This document shows, one piece after another, positions 24,075-36,174 of a stretch of 64,000 nucleotides of DNA. The stretch is taken from assembly GCF_020523825.1 (NCBI RefSeq), contig NZ_JAJALK010000011.1, positions 1 through 64,000 on the forward strand, given 5' to 3'. The notes beneath the pieces were generated by a model, which did no database searches, was not told the DNA's origin, and was given only the letters and a program-made list of their open reading frames with translations. Made by a program: the position numbers and the translations under genes. This DNA is from Methylobacterium brachiatum. GTDB lineage: Bacteria > Pseudomonadota > Alphaproteobacteria > Rhizobiales > Beijerinckiaceae. Numbering within the stretch: position 1 is the stretch's first letter; each line of letters opens with the position of its first letter.

Positions 24075-24470
24075 ATGTCCAAGCCTGTCCACGCCATGAT
24101 CCGCGTCCGCGACGAAGCGCGCGCGCGGGATTACTACGCGCGCGCCTTCGGCTTCGAAGTCGCGGACCGCTACGATTTCGACGACTTCACCCTGATCTAC
24201 CTGCGCGACCCGGCCTCGCCGTTCGAGCTCGAGCTCACGGTCAACAAGGGCCGCGACAAGCCCTACGATCTCGGCGACGGCTACGGCCACATCGCCGTCG
24301 TGGTCGACGACGTCGAGGCCGAGCACGCCCGGCACGTCCGCGAAGGCTTTCCGGCCACCGACGTGAAGACGCTCAAGCACGGCGAGACCGTGCTGGCGCG
24401 GTTCTTCTTCGCCACGGACCCGGACGGCTACAAGATCGAGGTCATCCAGCGCGGCGGCCGCTTCGCCTGA
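24075..24470 (+). CDS. gloA: Glyoxalase I (lactoylglutathione lyase)
   Basis: The 131-residue protein matches E. coli GlxI along its length. All four metal ligands are in place: His6 (VHAMIRVRD), Glu53 (LELTVN), His72 (YGHIAV) and Glu122 (DPDGYKIEVI). Lack of the long insert of Zn-type enzymes suggests the Ni/Co-dependent class. It isomerises the glutathione hemithioacetal of methylglyoxal to S-lactoylglutathione in the cytoplasm. A histidine phosphatase gene follows 38 bases later on the same strand. Confidence 0.9.
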   Translation: MSKPVHAMIRVRDEARARDYYARAFGFEVADRYDFDDFTLIYLRDPASPFELELTVNKGRDKPYDLGDGYGHIAVVVDDVEAEHARHVREGFPATDVKTLKHGETVLARFFFATDPDGYKIEVIQRGGRFA

Positions 24471-24508
24471 GCGTTCCGCCCTCCCGCCACACGCCACAGC
24501 CGAGCCTC

Positions 24509-25096
24509 ATGCCCGAGACCACCCGCATCATCTGCATCCGCCACGGCGAATCGACCTTCAACGCCGCCCGCCGGCAGGGCGGCAGCGATCCCGGCCTCCT
24601 CGACGCCCGGCTGACCCCACGGGGCCAGGCCCAGGCCTCTGAGGCGCGGGAGCGCCTGAGGGACATCCCGTTCGAGCTGGTGGTGGTCTCGCCGCTGACC
24701 CGGGCGATCGAGACCGCCGCGATCCTGTTCGGCGAGCACCCGAGCCGGCCGCGCGTGCTGGTCGAGGTGCTGCACCGGGAATGCCAGGAGAGCAGCTGCG
24801 ACGTCGGCCGGGCGGCCTCCGAGATCGCCGCCGAGTTCCCGCATATCGATGTCGGGCACCTGCCCGAAGTGTGGTGGCATGCCGAGCCCGGCTGCGAGGT
24901 CGGCGGCTACCCGGTGGAGCCGCGGCACCTGTTCGATGCCCGCGTCGCCGGATTCCGGGACTGGCTGCGGGCGCGCCCCGAGACGACCATCGCGGTGGTC
25001 GGCCACGGGACGTTCTTCTACCACCTCACCGGCACGTTCCTGGAGAACTGCGCCTCCGTCGAGCTGGACCTCGCCGCCGAACCCGTCCTGGCCTGA
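24509..25096 (+). CDS. Histidine phosphatase family protein
   Basis: The 195-residue product carries the RHGES motif at residues 11-15, whose His12 is the phospho-acceptor, LTPRGQAQA, the VVSPLTRAIETA segment with the second conserved Arg, and VVGHG near residue 165 with the second catalytic His. This is the phosphoglycerate-mutase-like superfamily; the sequence resembles small phosphatases rather than a true mutase. It has no signal peptide. Its stop is immediately adjacent to the end of a convergent gene (25096/25097). Confidence 0.85.
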   Translation: MPETTRIICIRHGESTFNAARRQGGSDPGLLDARLTPRGQAQASEARERLRDIPFELVVVSPLTRAIETAAILFGEHPSRPRVLVEVLHRECQESSCDVGRAASEIAAEFPHIDVGHLPEVWWHAEPGCEVGGYPVEPRHLFDARVAGFRDWLRARPETTIAVVGHGTFFYHLTGTFLENCASVELDLAAEPVLA

Positions 25097-25813
25097 TCAG
25101 GCCGGGACCCGGCCCCGGGCGGCATCGAGGCGCGCGCGGGCGCCGCGGAGGTCGATCTCCGGCGCCTGCCGGCCGATCGCCAGGGCATCGTCGAGGATCG
25201 CGCAGGCCCGCGCCCAGACGTCCGGCACGAACGGGGCCGCGCCCTCGGCGACCTCGGCGGCGCAGCGAGCATCCTCGGCGGCGCGCTGGGCCGCCGTCGC
25301 GGTGCGGGCGACCGCGGATTGCAGGGCGCCGTCCCGCCAGCGCCGCGCCCGGGCCGCCTCCTGCGCGAGCGCGCCGCCCTGCCACGCGGCCGACCGCGCC
25401 GCCGCCAGAGCCAGGGGCAAGTCCGGCGCGCCGGCGCAGGCCTCCTCATGCTCGGCCATGCCGGCCCGGGCGCAGAGCGGCGCCAGGATCCGCCGGATGC
25501 TCTCCAGCGCAAGGCGCCGGGTGCGGGCGGCCTCGACCTCCGGCCGGTCGGCGCTGCCCGACAGCCGCAGCACGAAGGCGATGAGCTGCGTTCGGGCCTC
25601 GTCCGGCATCGCGTCGTTGAGGCCGAGCGCGTAGGCCGCGATCGGCCTCGAGAAGCAGGGCGGGCAATCGGCGCTGGAGCGGATCGCCCGGTAGGGCAGC
25701 CCCGCGGCCACGATCGCCGCCTCGTTGATGCAGGTCCCGCCATCGGGGCCTGGGAAGGGATGCGATCCGGCCAGCAGGCGCCAGTTCAGGATCGTCTGGA
25801 AGTCGGCGTGCAT
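25097..25813 (-). CDS. Conserved protein of unknown function (238 residues)
   Basis: The N-terminal third looks like a folded domain, with WRLLAGSHPFPGPDGGTCIN followed by a CPPC pair (residues about 50-53) that could bind metal or be redox active. The C-terminal half is an Ala/Arg-rich helical region (ALAQEAARARRWRDG...). The N-terminal pattern recurs in hypothetical proteins of Rhizobiales as I recall, but I know no function. It lies alone between a convergent phosphatase gene and the NicO gene. Confidence 0.7.
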   Translation of the reverse strand: MHADFQTILNWRLLAGSHPFPGPDGGTCINEAAIVAAGLPYRAIRSSADCPPCFSRPIAAYALGLNDAMPDEARTQLIAFVLRLSGSADRPEVEAARTRRLALESIRRILAPLCARAGMAEHEEACAGAPDLPLALAAARSAAWQGGALAQEAARARRWRDGALQSAVARTATAAQRAAEDARCAAEVAEGAAPFVPDVWARACAILDDALAIGRQAPEIDLRGARARLDAARGRVPA

Positions 25814-25949
25814 CCGCGCTCCTCCACCGCAAGAATGCAGCGTGACACGCGCAAGTCCCGTTGGCGAGACGCGATTTCGCGTCCGGTCCCCCAGATGCCA
25901 GGGCTCTGCCCTGGACCCGCAAGAGGTCTCGGCCTTTTGAATCCGGGAT

Positions 25950-26942
25950 TCAGCCGCCGAGATTCAGCGCGAGGCCGGACAGCATCGCCACGCCCAGCAC
26001 CAGCACGAAGGCGGCGGCCAGCAATTCCAGGCCGCCGATCGCCAGCACGCCCCCCTGGCCGCGGCCGCCCGCGAGCCGCAGGGCCGCGCGCTTGGCGAAG
26101 ACCGCCAGGCAGGCCAGGGCCGTGGTGGTCAGAGCCGTGCCCAGAGCCATGGCCAGGACCGCCAGGACCCCCGCCCCCGGTACCCCCTGCGAGACCGCGA
26201 AGACCAGGACGAGCACCGCCCCGGCGCAGGGGCGCGATCCCGCCGCCAGGACCACGCCGGCCCGCGCGCGCCAGCCATCGAGGGCGTCGATGGTCCGGGC
26301 ATCGGGCAGGTGGGCGCAGCCGGGGCCGCAGGGCGTCCCGAGCTGGACGAGCTGCCCGGCCTTGCGCCAGGTCAGCGCCAGCCCGACCAGGGCGACGAGG
26401 GCGAAGCTGACGGTCTCGATCAGGGTTCCGGCCCGGGTCACGCTCGCCGCGGTGGCATTGAGCACCACGGTGCCGATCCCGACGATCGCCCCCGCGACGA
26501 GGGCCTGGAGCAGGGCCGCGCAGGCGCTGAGCGCGCAGCCCCGGCGCAGGGCCCGCTCCCCGGCCAGGATGTAGCCGGCGATCACCGCCTTGCCGTGGCC
26601 GGGACCGGCGGCGTGGAACACGCCATACGCGAAGGCCAGGCCGACCAGCGGCGTCCAGTCGCCGCCGCCCTTCAGCGCCACGACAGCGGCGTTGAGGTTG
26701 CGGGAAAAACTCGCCTGCAGGGCCAGGATCACGCCGCCGAGGCCGGTGGCGGCCGGGGCCGCCTCACGGAAGCCGATGCCGAAGGGCGAGCGCGGCGGCG
26801 GCGCCGCAATCCCGGGAGCGATGAGCCAGGCCAGCCCGGCGGCCACGCCGGCGGCCAGCACGACGGCGCCGGCCATCAGCCCCAGCCGCAGCCCGAGCCG
26901 CCCGAACCGGGGCGGCGCCGCGATGCCGATCCCTACGGACAC
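25950..26942 (-). CDS. NicO-family nickel/cobalt transporter
   Basis: The 330-residue membrane protein has a first helix at about 15-40 and a six- to seven-helix core with the family signature FHAAGPGHGKAV. A Cys-containing cytoplasmic loop (TPCGPGCAHLPDA) sits between helices; it could sense or bind metal. Relatives include the RcnA exporter. It starts with GTG at 26942, inside the end of the DUF1007 gene (10-base overlap), so the two are translationally coupled. Metal and direction are not decided by sequence. Confidence 0.8.
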   Translation of the reverse strand: MSVGIGIAAPPRFGRLGLRLGLMAGAVVLAAGVAAGLAWLIAPGIAAPPPRSPFGIGFREAAPAATGLGGVILALQASFSRNLNAAVVALKGGGDWTPLVGLAFAYGVFHAAGPGHGKAVIAGYILAGERALRRGCALSACAALLQALVAGAIVGIGTVVLNATAASVTRAGTLIETVSFALVALVGLALTWRKAGQLVQLGTPCGPGCAHLPDARTIDALDGWRARAGVVLAAGSRPCAGAVLVLVFAVSQGVPGAGVLAVLAMALGTALTTTALACLAVFAKRAALRLAGGRGQGGVLAIGGLELLAAAFVLVLGVAMLSGLALNLGG

Positions 26943-27607
26943 GCGACCAGGACCCGGCTGGCGAACTGGACGCCGTAGGACGAGGCCGCCGTGAGCGCCT
27001 CGAAGAACGCCTCGGTCATGCCCGGAGAGCCCGCCTCGGCGGTCTTGGGCTGCTCCGTCTTCGGCCGGGTCACGGTGGCGGCGCAGCCCTGCGGCGCGCC
27101 CGCGAGGGTGGCGGCGTCCGAGCCTTCCGCGAACGAGAAGGCGACGAAGTAGGTCGGGTCGTAGACCTCCAGGGCGGCCACGCCCCGTCCCTGCTGGATC
27201 GGCACCTTGAGCGGCAGCAGGAAGCTCAGCACCAGGGCCTTGCCGTCCAGGCGCATCGCCGGCTCCTTCGGGTCGGCGAAGGCCTGGTCCTTGCCGCCGA
27301 CCTTCAGCTTCGTGAAGTAGCCGAATTCGGCGAGATTCGCGGTGTTCTCGGCGGCGAGCCCGGCTAGCTCGTCGGGCGCCAGCCTGCCGTCCTTGTTGGC
27401 GTCGAGGCCCTGGGTGACGAAGGCCGTGTATTCCGGGTCGAAGCTCCAGGTGTCGCGCACGCCGACGAGCTTGCCGTCCTGGTAGACGAGCTGCGCCTTC
27501 GCGGTGACCCAGACATGGGGATGGGCGGACGCGGCGGTGGCCGCGCAGGCGAGGCCGGCGGCCAGGACCAGGGCGGCCGTCTTGGGGAAAGGCGCGGCGA
27601 TCGGCAT
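26933..27607 (-). CDS. DUF1007 periplasmic protein with EF-hand-like loop
   Basis: The 224-residue protein has a signal peptide (about residues 1-28, ending ATAASA) followed directly by HPHVWV, the DUF1007 hallmark and a likely metal-binding N terminus after cleavage. A 12-residue EF-hand-like loop, DANKDGRLAPDE, covers residues 69-80. DUF1007 genes are commonly paired with NicO transporters, as here. I chose the ATG at 27607 because it puts the signal peptide at the N terminus; a GTG 12 codons upstream is possible. A periplasmic partner role in metal handling is inferred. Confidence 0.82.
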   Translation of the reverse strand: MPIAAPFPKTAALVLAAGLACAATAASAHPHVWVTAKAQLVYQDGKLVGVRDTWSFDPEYTAFVTQGLDANKDGRLAPDELAGLAAENTANLAEFGYFTKLKVGGKDQAFADPKEPAMRLDGKALVLSFLLPLKVPIQQGRGVAALEVYDPTYFVAFSFAEGSDAATLAGAPQGCAATVTRPKTEQPKTAEAGSPGMTEAFFEALTAASSYGVQFASRVLVACP

Positions 27608-27718
27608 GGGGCGGCGGCACGCTCGCTGCAGAGGGGGGACCACGAGAAACGCGGCCCCTTCCTCATCCGCTGGTTGGGCGAAAGCGAGGCACCGGGCGCG
27701 GGTGGCGGCCCGAAACGA

Positions 27719-28645
27719 TCACTCCTGCGCGTCCAGCCCCATCAACTGGAAGCTCGTGCGCAGGTCGTTCGACATCGGGATGTCGAGGCGCTCGCCGTTG
27801 GGCAGGCGCTTCAGGAACCAGCGCTCGTAGGTCCAGCGCAGTTCGCGCGATTCGGCGAGCCGGGTGAAGGTCTGGGTGACGATCCCGGCGAGCTCGGGAT
27901 CGTCCTTGCGGAACATGATGCCGTAGGGCTCGTAGGAGAGCTTGTCGGGCAGCACCGTGTAGGTCGCCCCGTCCTGGCTGTCGGTGGCGATCAGCCCGTA
28001 GAGCAGCACGTCGTCGGTGGCGAAGGCGTCCGCCTGGCCGGCCTTCACCATCGCGTAGGACGCGGCATGGTCGGGCGCCGTCACGATCTGCGCCTGGATC
28101 TTGAGCTTGGCCAGCAGGTCGCGCACCGCCTTCTCGTTGGTGGTGCCGGCCGTGACCACGACGGTCTTGCCGCCGAGGTCCCGATAGGAGGCGATGCCGG
28201 AGCCCTTCTTCACCAGCAGCTGCGTGGCGCTGATGTAGTCGACCGGCGAGAAGGCGACGCTCCGGCGCCGCTCGGCATTTGCGGTGGTCGAGCCGCATTC
28301 GAGGTCGATCTTCCCCGAGGTCAGGGCCGGAATGCGCGTCTCTGCGGTGACCGGCTCGTACCGGACGGCCACTTTCCGGCCGATCGCGGCCTGGATGTCG
28401 TCGGCGATCTCGCCGCACAGGTCGATGGCGTAGCCGATCACCCGGGGGCTGCCGTCCCGGTGCTTGCCCTCCACGAAGGAGAACGGCACCGAGCTCTCCC
28501 GGTAGCCGAGCACGATCTCGCCCCGCTCGGCCACGCGCTTGAGCGTGCCGGTGAGCACCTCGATGGCGGCGGCGGGGCGCGGGAGCCCCGCCAGCGCCAG
28601 GGCGAGGACGCCCGCCAGGACCGAGCCGCACCGCATCGCCGACAT
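27719..28645 (-). CDS. Periplasmic amino-acid binding protein (glutamate/aspartate type), no permease alongside
   Basis: The 308-residue protein has a signal peptide (about residues 1-27, ending PAAA) and the GltI-like solute-binding fold: GYRESSVPFSF, then IDLECGSTTANAERRRSVAF, KTVVVTAGTTNEK and EPYGIMFRKDDPE. It is clearly a paralogue of the gltI product at 36175 (the same ECGSTT-NAER block). No ABC permease gene accompanies it; instead it follows a DAACS symporter gene by 30 bases. It could use GltJKL in trans. An SD of GGGGAGGG supports the start. Confidence 0.88.
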   Translation of the reverse strand: MSAMRCGSVLAGVLALALAGLPRPAAAIEVLTGTLKRVAERGEIVLGYRESSVPFSFVEGKHRDGSPRVIGYAIDLCGEIADDIQAAIGRKVAVRYEPVTAETRIPALTSGKIDLECGSTTANAERRRSVAFSPVDYISATQLLVKKGSGIASYRDLGGKTVVVTAGTTNEKAVRDLLAKLKIQAQIVTAPDHAASYAMVKAGQADAFATDDVLLYGLIATDSQDGATYTVLPDKLSYEPYGIMFRKDDPELAGIVTQTFTRLAESRELRWTYERWFLKRLPNGERLDIPMSNDLRTSFQLMGLDAQE

Positions 28646-28675
28646 CCCGTGCCCTCCCCGTGACCCCGTGCCGTC

Positions 28676-29956
28676 CTACTCGGCCGGTGAGGGGACCGTG
28701 CCGACATGGTCGAGGCGCTGGTCGGTGGCGGTGAGCTGGCCCTCCCACTTGGCCACCGCCACGGTGGCGATGCTGTTGCCGAGCACGTTGGTCGCCGAGC
28801 GGCCCATATCCAGGAACTGGTCGATGCCGATGATCAGCAGCAGGCCGGCCTCGGGGATGTTGAACTGCGCCAGCGTCGCCGAGATCACCACCAGCGAGGC
28901 GCGCGGCACGCCGGCCATGCCCTTCGAGGTGACCATCAGCAGGAACAGCATCGTGAGCTGCTGCCCCCAGGAGAGCGGGATGTTGTAGGCCTGGGCGATG
29001 AACATCACTGCGAAGGTGCAGTACATCATCGAGCCGTCGAGGTTGAACGAGTAGCCCATCGGCAGCACGAACGAGGTGATGCGGTTGGGCACGCCGAACT
29101 TCTCGAGGTTGGTCAGCATCTTCGGGTAGGCCGCCTCGCTCGACGCGGTCGAGAAGGCGAGCACGAACGGCTCCTTGATCAGGTTGAACAGCCGCATGAT
29201 GCCGCCGCCCCCGAGCATCAGGAAGCCGACGCCCATCAGCAGCGCCCAGAGCACCGCGAGCCCGGCATAGAACTCGACCAGGAACTTGCCGTAGGTGACC
29301 AGGACGCCGATCCCCTGCGTCGTGATCGTCGCCGCGATGGCGGCGAACACCGCCACGGGGGCGAACAGCATCACGTAGCCGGTCACCTTGAGCATGACGT
29401 CGGCCAGGCCCTCGATGCCCTGGGCCAGGAAGTGCCCCTTCTCGCCCAGCGCCGCCAGGGCGACGCCGAAGAAGATCGAGAACACCACGATCTGCAGGAT
29501 CTCGTTGTTGGCCATCGCCTCCACGGCGCTCTTGGGCACCAGGTGGGTGACGAATTCCTTCAGCGACAGCGAGGCGGTCTTGAGGCCGGTGCCGGCGCCG
29601 ACATCGGGCAGCGGCAGGTTCAGGTTGTGGCCCGGCTGCATCAGGTTGACCAGGATCAGCCCCAGCATCAGCGAGCAGAACGAGGCGCCGACGAACCACA
29701 GGAGCGCCTTGCCGCCGACCCGGCCGACCGCGGCGGTGTCCCCGAGATGCGCGATGCCGACCACCAGGGTCGAGAACACCAGCGGCGCGATGATCATCTT
29801 GATGAGGCGCAGGAAGATGTCCGACACGAGGGCGATGTAGCCGGCGATCTCCTTGGCGGTCTGCGGATCCGGCCAGGTGATGCTGCAGGCGTAGCCCACC
29901 GCGATCCCGAGCAGCATACCGATGAAAATCAACGTGGTGAGCCGTGAACCCGACAT
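28676..29956 (-). CDS. Dicarboxylate/amino acid:cation symporter (DAACS family)
   Basis: The 426-residue membrane protein shows the family's hairpin and substrate motifs: AFSTASSEAAYPKML in hairpin 1, GYSFNLDGSMMY in helix 7, and FLDMGRSATNVLGNSIATV in helix 8. These match glutamate/aspartate or C4-dicarboxylate carriers of the GltP/DctA type; the Arg in MGRSATN favours acidic substrates. The ATG at 29956 has a GAGGAG ribosome-binding site. It is the first gene of a two-gene operon with a glutamate-type binding protein, divergent from livH. Confidence 0.92.
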   Translation of the reverse strand: MSGSRLTTLIFIGMLLGIAVGYACSITWPDPQTAKEIAGYIALVSDIFLRLIKMIIAPLVFSTLVVGIAHLGDTAAVGRVGGKALLWFVGASFCSLMLGLILVNLMQPGHNLNLPLPDVGAGTGLKTASLSLKEFVTHLVPKSAVEAMANNEILQIVVFSIFFGVALAALGEKGHFLAQGIEGLADVMLKVTGYVMLFAPVAVFAAIAATITTQGIGVLVTYGKFLVEFYAGLAVLWALLMGVGFLMLGGGGIMRLFNLIKEPFVLAFSTASSEAAYPKMLTNLEKFGVPNRITSFVLPMGYSFNLDGSMMYCTFAVMFIAQAYNIPLSWGQQLTMLFLLMVTSKGMAGVPRASLVVISATLAQFNIPEAGLLLIIGIDQFLDMGRSATNVLGNSIATVAVAKWEGQLTATDQRLDHVGTVPSPAE

Positions 29957-30200
29957 CGGTACTGCTCCTCGTCGCCGCCCGGGATGGACCAGCATTGATT
30001 TTCGTTAACGTGAAGCACGAACTACGCCAGGCGCAAGCCCATTCGGGGCTTGTTACTGACCTGCCCGACTGTTTTCTCGGGACGTTCGCCCGGGGTTGAA
30101 ACCTGTGGCCGGAACGACGCAGCTGCGGTACGGGACTTGCTCTCCCAGCTCGCCTGCCGTCTCTGCAGGCTGGACGAAAAACCTGCGCCCGCGAGAATAC

Positions 30201-31117
30201 ATGGACGTCTTCGTACAACAGCTGATAAACGGGCTCACGCTCGGCTCGATATACGGTCTGATCGCGATCGGTTACACGATGGTGTTCGGCATTATTGGAA
30301 TGGTGAACTTCGCCCACGGCGATGTGTTCATGGTGTCGTGCTTCATCGCGCTGATCACCTTCCTTCTTCTAACGACCTGGCTGGGCGTTAGTTCGATCGC
30401 CCTGGCGTTCCTGGTCGTCCTCGTGGTCGCCATGATTCTGACCGCCCTGTGGGGCTGGGCGATCGAGCGCATCGCGTACCGGCCGCTGCGCGGCTCGTTC
30501 CGGCTGGCGCCGCTGATCTCGGCGATCGGCGTCTCGATCTTCCTCTCGAACTTCGTCCAGGTGGTGCAGGGCGCGCGCAACAAGCCGACGCCGCCGATGC
30601 TCTCGGGCGGCATCACGCTGTTCGAGCGCGACGGCTACGCGGTGTTCCTGGCCTACAAGCAGTGCCTGATCATGGCGGTCACGGCCGTGCTGCTCACCGG
30701 CTTCTGGTACCTCGTGCAGCGGACCCCGTTCGGCCGGGCGCAGCGCGCCTGCGAGCAGGACCGCAAGATGGCCGCACTGCTGGGCATCGACGTCGACCGG
30801 ACGATCTCGCTGACCTTCGTGCTCGGCGCCGCCCTGGCCGCCGTCGCGGGCGTCCTCTACCTGATGTATTACGGCGTCGTGTCCTTCTCGGACGGGTTCG
30901 TGCCCGGCGTGAAGGCCTTCACCGCGGCGGTGCTCGGCGGCATCGGCTCGCTGCCCGGCGCCGTGCTCGGCGGGCTGATCATCGGGCTGATCGAGACCTT
31001 CTGGTCGGCCTATTTCTCCATCGAGTACAAGGACGTCGCCGCGTTCTCGATCCTGGCCATCGTGCTGATCTTCATGCCGTCTGGCATCCTGGGCCGGCCG
31101 GAGGTCGAGAAGGTCTG

Positions 31118-31118
<1 letters not shown>
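30201..31118 (+). CDS. livH: Branched-chain amino-acid ABC transporter permease LivH
   Basis: The 305-residue permease starts MDVFVQQLINGLTLGSIYGL and has about eight helices. The cytoplasmic coupling region reads FGRAQRACEQDRKMAALLGI, and the C-terminal GGIGSLPGAVLGGLIIGLIE is typical. It forms the membrane channel with LivM. The frame is open upstream to 30096, but the ATG at 30201 fits the family. Its TGA overlaps the livM ATG by one base. Confidence 0.95.
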
Positions 31119-32523
<1,405 letters not shown>

Positions 32524-32524
<1 letters not shown>

Positions 32525-33449
32525 TGGCGCTTCATCCGGAACCCCGGGCGCAGGCGCAGGCCTCCGCCCCGCCGGTGCTCGCCGTCGAGCACCTGACCAT
32601 GCGGTTCGGCGGGCTCACCGCCGTCTCCGACCTGTCCTTCGAGGCCAGGCGCGGGGACATCACCGCCCTGATCGGCCCCAACGGGGCCGGCAAGACCACG
32701 GTGTTCAACTGCATCACCGGCTTCTACAAGCCGACCGAGGGCATGCTGCGGCTCGCCCATGCCGACGGCACCACGCACCTGCTGGAACGGCTGCCCAACC
32801 ACGCGGTCAACAGCACCGCCCGGGTGGCCCGGACCTTCCAGAACATCCGCCTGTTCCAGGGCATGACGGTGCTGGAGAACCTGCTGGTCGCCCAGCACAA
32901 GCCGCTGATGCGCGCCTCCGGCTACACCCTGTTCGGGCTGCTCGGCCTCAAGGGCTACCGGGATGCGCAAGGGGAGGCGATCGAGCGGGCCAAGGCCTGG
33001 CTCGACCGGATCGATCTGATGGCGCGGGCCGACGACCCGGCCGGCGCCCTGCCCTACGGTGCCCAGCGCCGGCTGGAGATCGCCCGGGCGATGTGCACCG
33101 ATCCGGTGCTGCTCTGCCTCGACGAGCCGGCCGCGGGCCTCAACCCGCGCGAATCGGCCGAGCTCAACGCGCTGCTGCGCCATATCCGCGACGCGCACGA
33201 CACCTCCGTGCTGCTGATCGAGCACGACATGTCGGTGGTGATGGAGATCTCGGACCACGTGGTCGTGCTGGATTACGGCCAGAAGATCGCCGACGGCACC
33301 CCGACCGAGGTGCGGGCGGACCCGAAGGTGATCGCCGCCTATCTGGGCGTCGAGGATGACGAGGTGGAAGCCGTGGAGGCCGAGGTCGGCATCACCGTGC
33401 CGCACGGGGACCCGACCCTTCCGGACGTGAACCGCTCGGAGGCGTCGCT

Positions 33450-33453
<4 letters not shown>
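32524..33453 (+). CDS. livG: Branched-chain amino-acid ABC transporter ATPase LivG
   Basis: The 309-residue ATPase has Walker A GPNGAGKTT (about residues 48-56), the Q-loop FQNIRLFQGMTV, a signature reading LPYGAQRRLEIARAM (in place of LSGGQ, as is normal for LivG), Walker B VLLCLDEPAAGLNP and the switch IEHDM. About 40 acidic residues extend the C terminus beyond the usual end. It pairs with LivF. Confidence 0.95.
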
Positions 33454-34243
<790 letters not shown>

Positions 34244-34247
<4 letters not shown>

Positions 34248-34621
34248 GCATGCTTCAGGGGATCCTGTACGAGGAGCAATCGGCCTGGCTGTTCCTGCTC
34301 GTCACCGTAGTGATGGGCGGCTGGGCCGGCTGGATGGCCGCCCGCGCGATCGCCCGGGGCTGGCGGCCGTTCTGGCAATGCCTGGGGGCCCTGCTCCTCG
34401 TGGCCGCTTCCGTGCGCTTCATCCATTTCGCGCTGTTTTCGGGCACGCTGGTCTCGCTGCACTACTATGCGATCGACGCGATCGTGGTCATGATCATCGG
34501 CACGGTGGGCTTTCGGTTCACGCGCACGCGCCAGATGACGAGCCAGTACCGCTGGCTCTACGAGAAGACCTCTCCGCTGACGTGGCGCGAACGCACGCCC
34601 GTCTCCGGCGGGGTCGGGTGA
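34244..34621 (+). CDS. Small membrane protein of the liv operon (DUF6867-like)
   Basis: The 125-residue protein has three hydrophobic helices (about residues 14-33, 45-66 and 72-90) and a cytoplasmic tail with MTSQYRWLYEKTSPLTWRER. It overlaps livF by four bases and precedes livK, so it is part of the operon. As I recall, proteins of this kind (DUF6867) sit in liv operons of many alphaproteobacteria. Its role is unknown; an accessory to the LivHM channel is an inference from position. Confidence 0.8.
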
Positions 34622-34671
34622 GTTCGGCCGGATCCACCGGACCGGACTAACGATCGAAGGGGATGTTCGCG

Positions 34672-35793
<1,122 letters not shown>

Positions 35794-35814
35794 TCCGACC
35801 CGCATTCCGGGCCG

Positions 35815-35846
35815 ACGCCGTCCTGCATCGCTATGCGGGGCGGCGT
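35815..35846 (+). terminator. Hairpin terminator after the liv operon
   Basis: ACGCCGTCCTGCAT (35815-35828) pairs with ATGCGGGGCGGCGT (35833-35846) across a CGCT loop, allowing G-U pairs. It stands 22 bases after the livK stop. Only a weak pyrimidine tract (CTCTGTGTT) follows. Confidence 0.6.
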
Positions 35847-36174
35847 CTCTGTGTTCGGCGCGGTGGATTCGTCAGCCTTAATCGTTATTGCGGCCGCACC
35901 GCCGCGTGCGTACGCCCAAGAATTGTGCATGATGCCGGCGGCACGGGGAGCAGGGTGTCTCGACGGGCCGGAGGAGGCCGAATGACGGCGGAGGGGCACG
36001 CAACCGTGGACGCTCGCGCGGCGGCGGCTGGTCCTGCGTCGTCTGCCACGGTCCCGCGCGGCACCGCGGCCGGCCTCCCGGCACCATCATTGCAAAGGCC
36101 TCGCCCGAGCGGGCGGGCCCGAGCGCCGAGCCGCCAGCCGATCCCGTTCGGCCTGATCCAGGAGTTCCGTACCG
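35847..36174. other. Intergenic region upstream of gltI
   Basis: This stretch presumably carries the glt operon promoter. A short AT-richer block near 35875-35930 (TTAATCGTTATTG) is the likeliest promoter zone. A frame at 35982-36185 is open but has no SD, no family resemblance and overlaps the gltI start, so it is not called. Confidence 0.4.

Noticed and set aside
23864..25096. A 410-codon plus-strand frame through gloA into the histidine phosphatase
   Set aside because: Its first part is unlike any protein and overlaps gloA in the wrong frame; only the 3' part from 24509 is a real gene.
27608..27718. A cobalamin or nickel riboswitch before the DUF1007/NicO pair
   Set aside because: The upstream gap is only about 110 bases, lacks the B12-box and NiCo motifs, and the neighbouring gene is close.
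27663..30317. An 884-codon minus-strand frame overlapping the binding-protein and symporter genes
   Set aside because: It is a shifted frame of both genes, rich in Arg and Pro, and crosses the divergent promoter.
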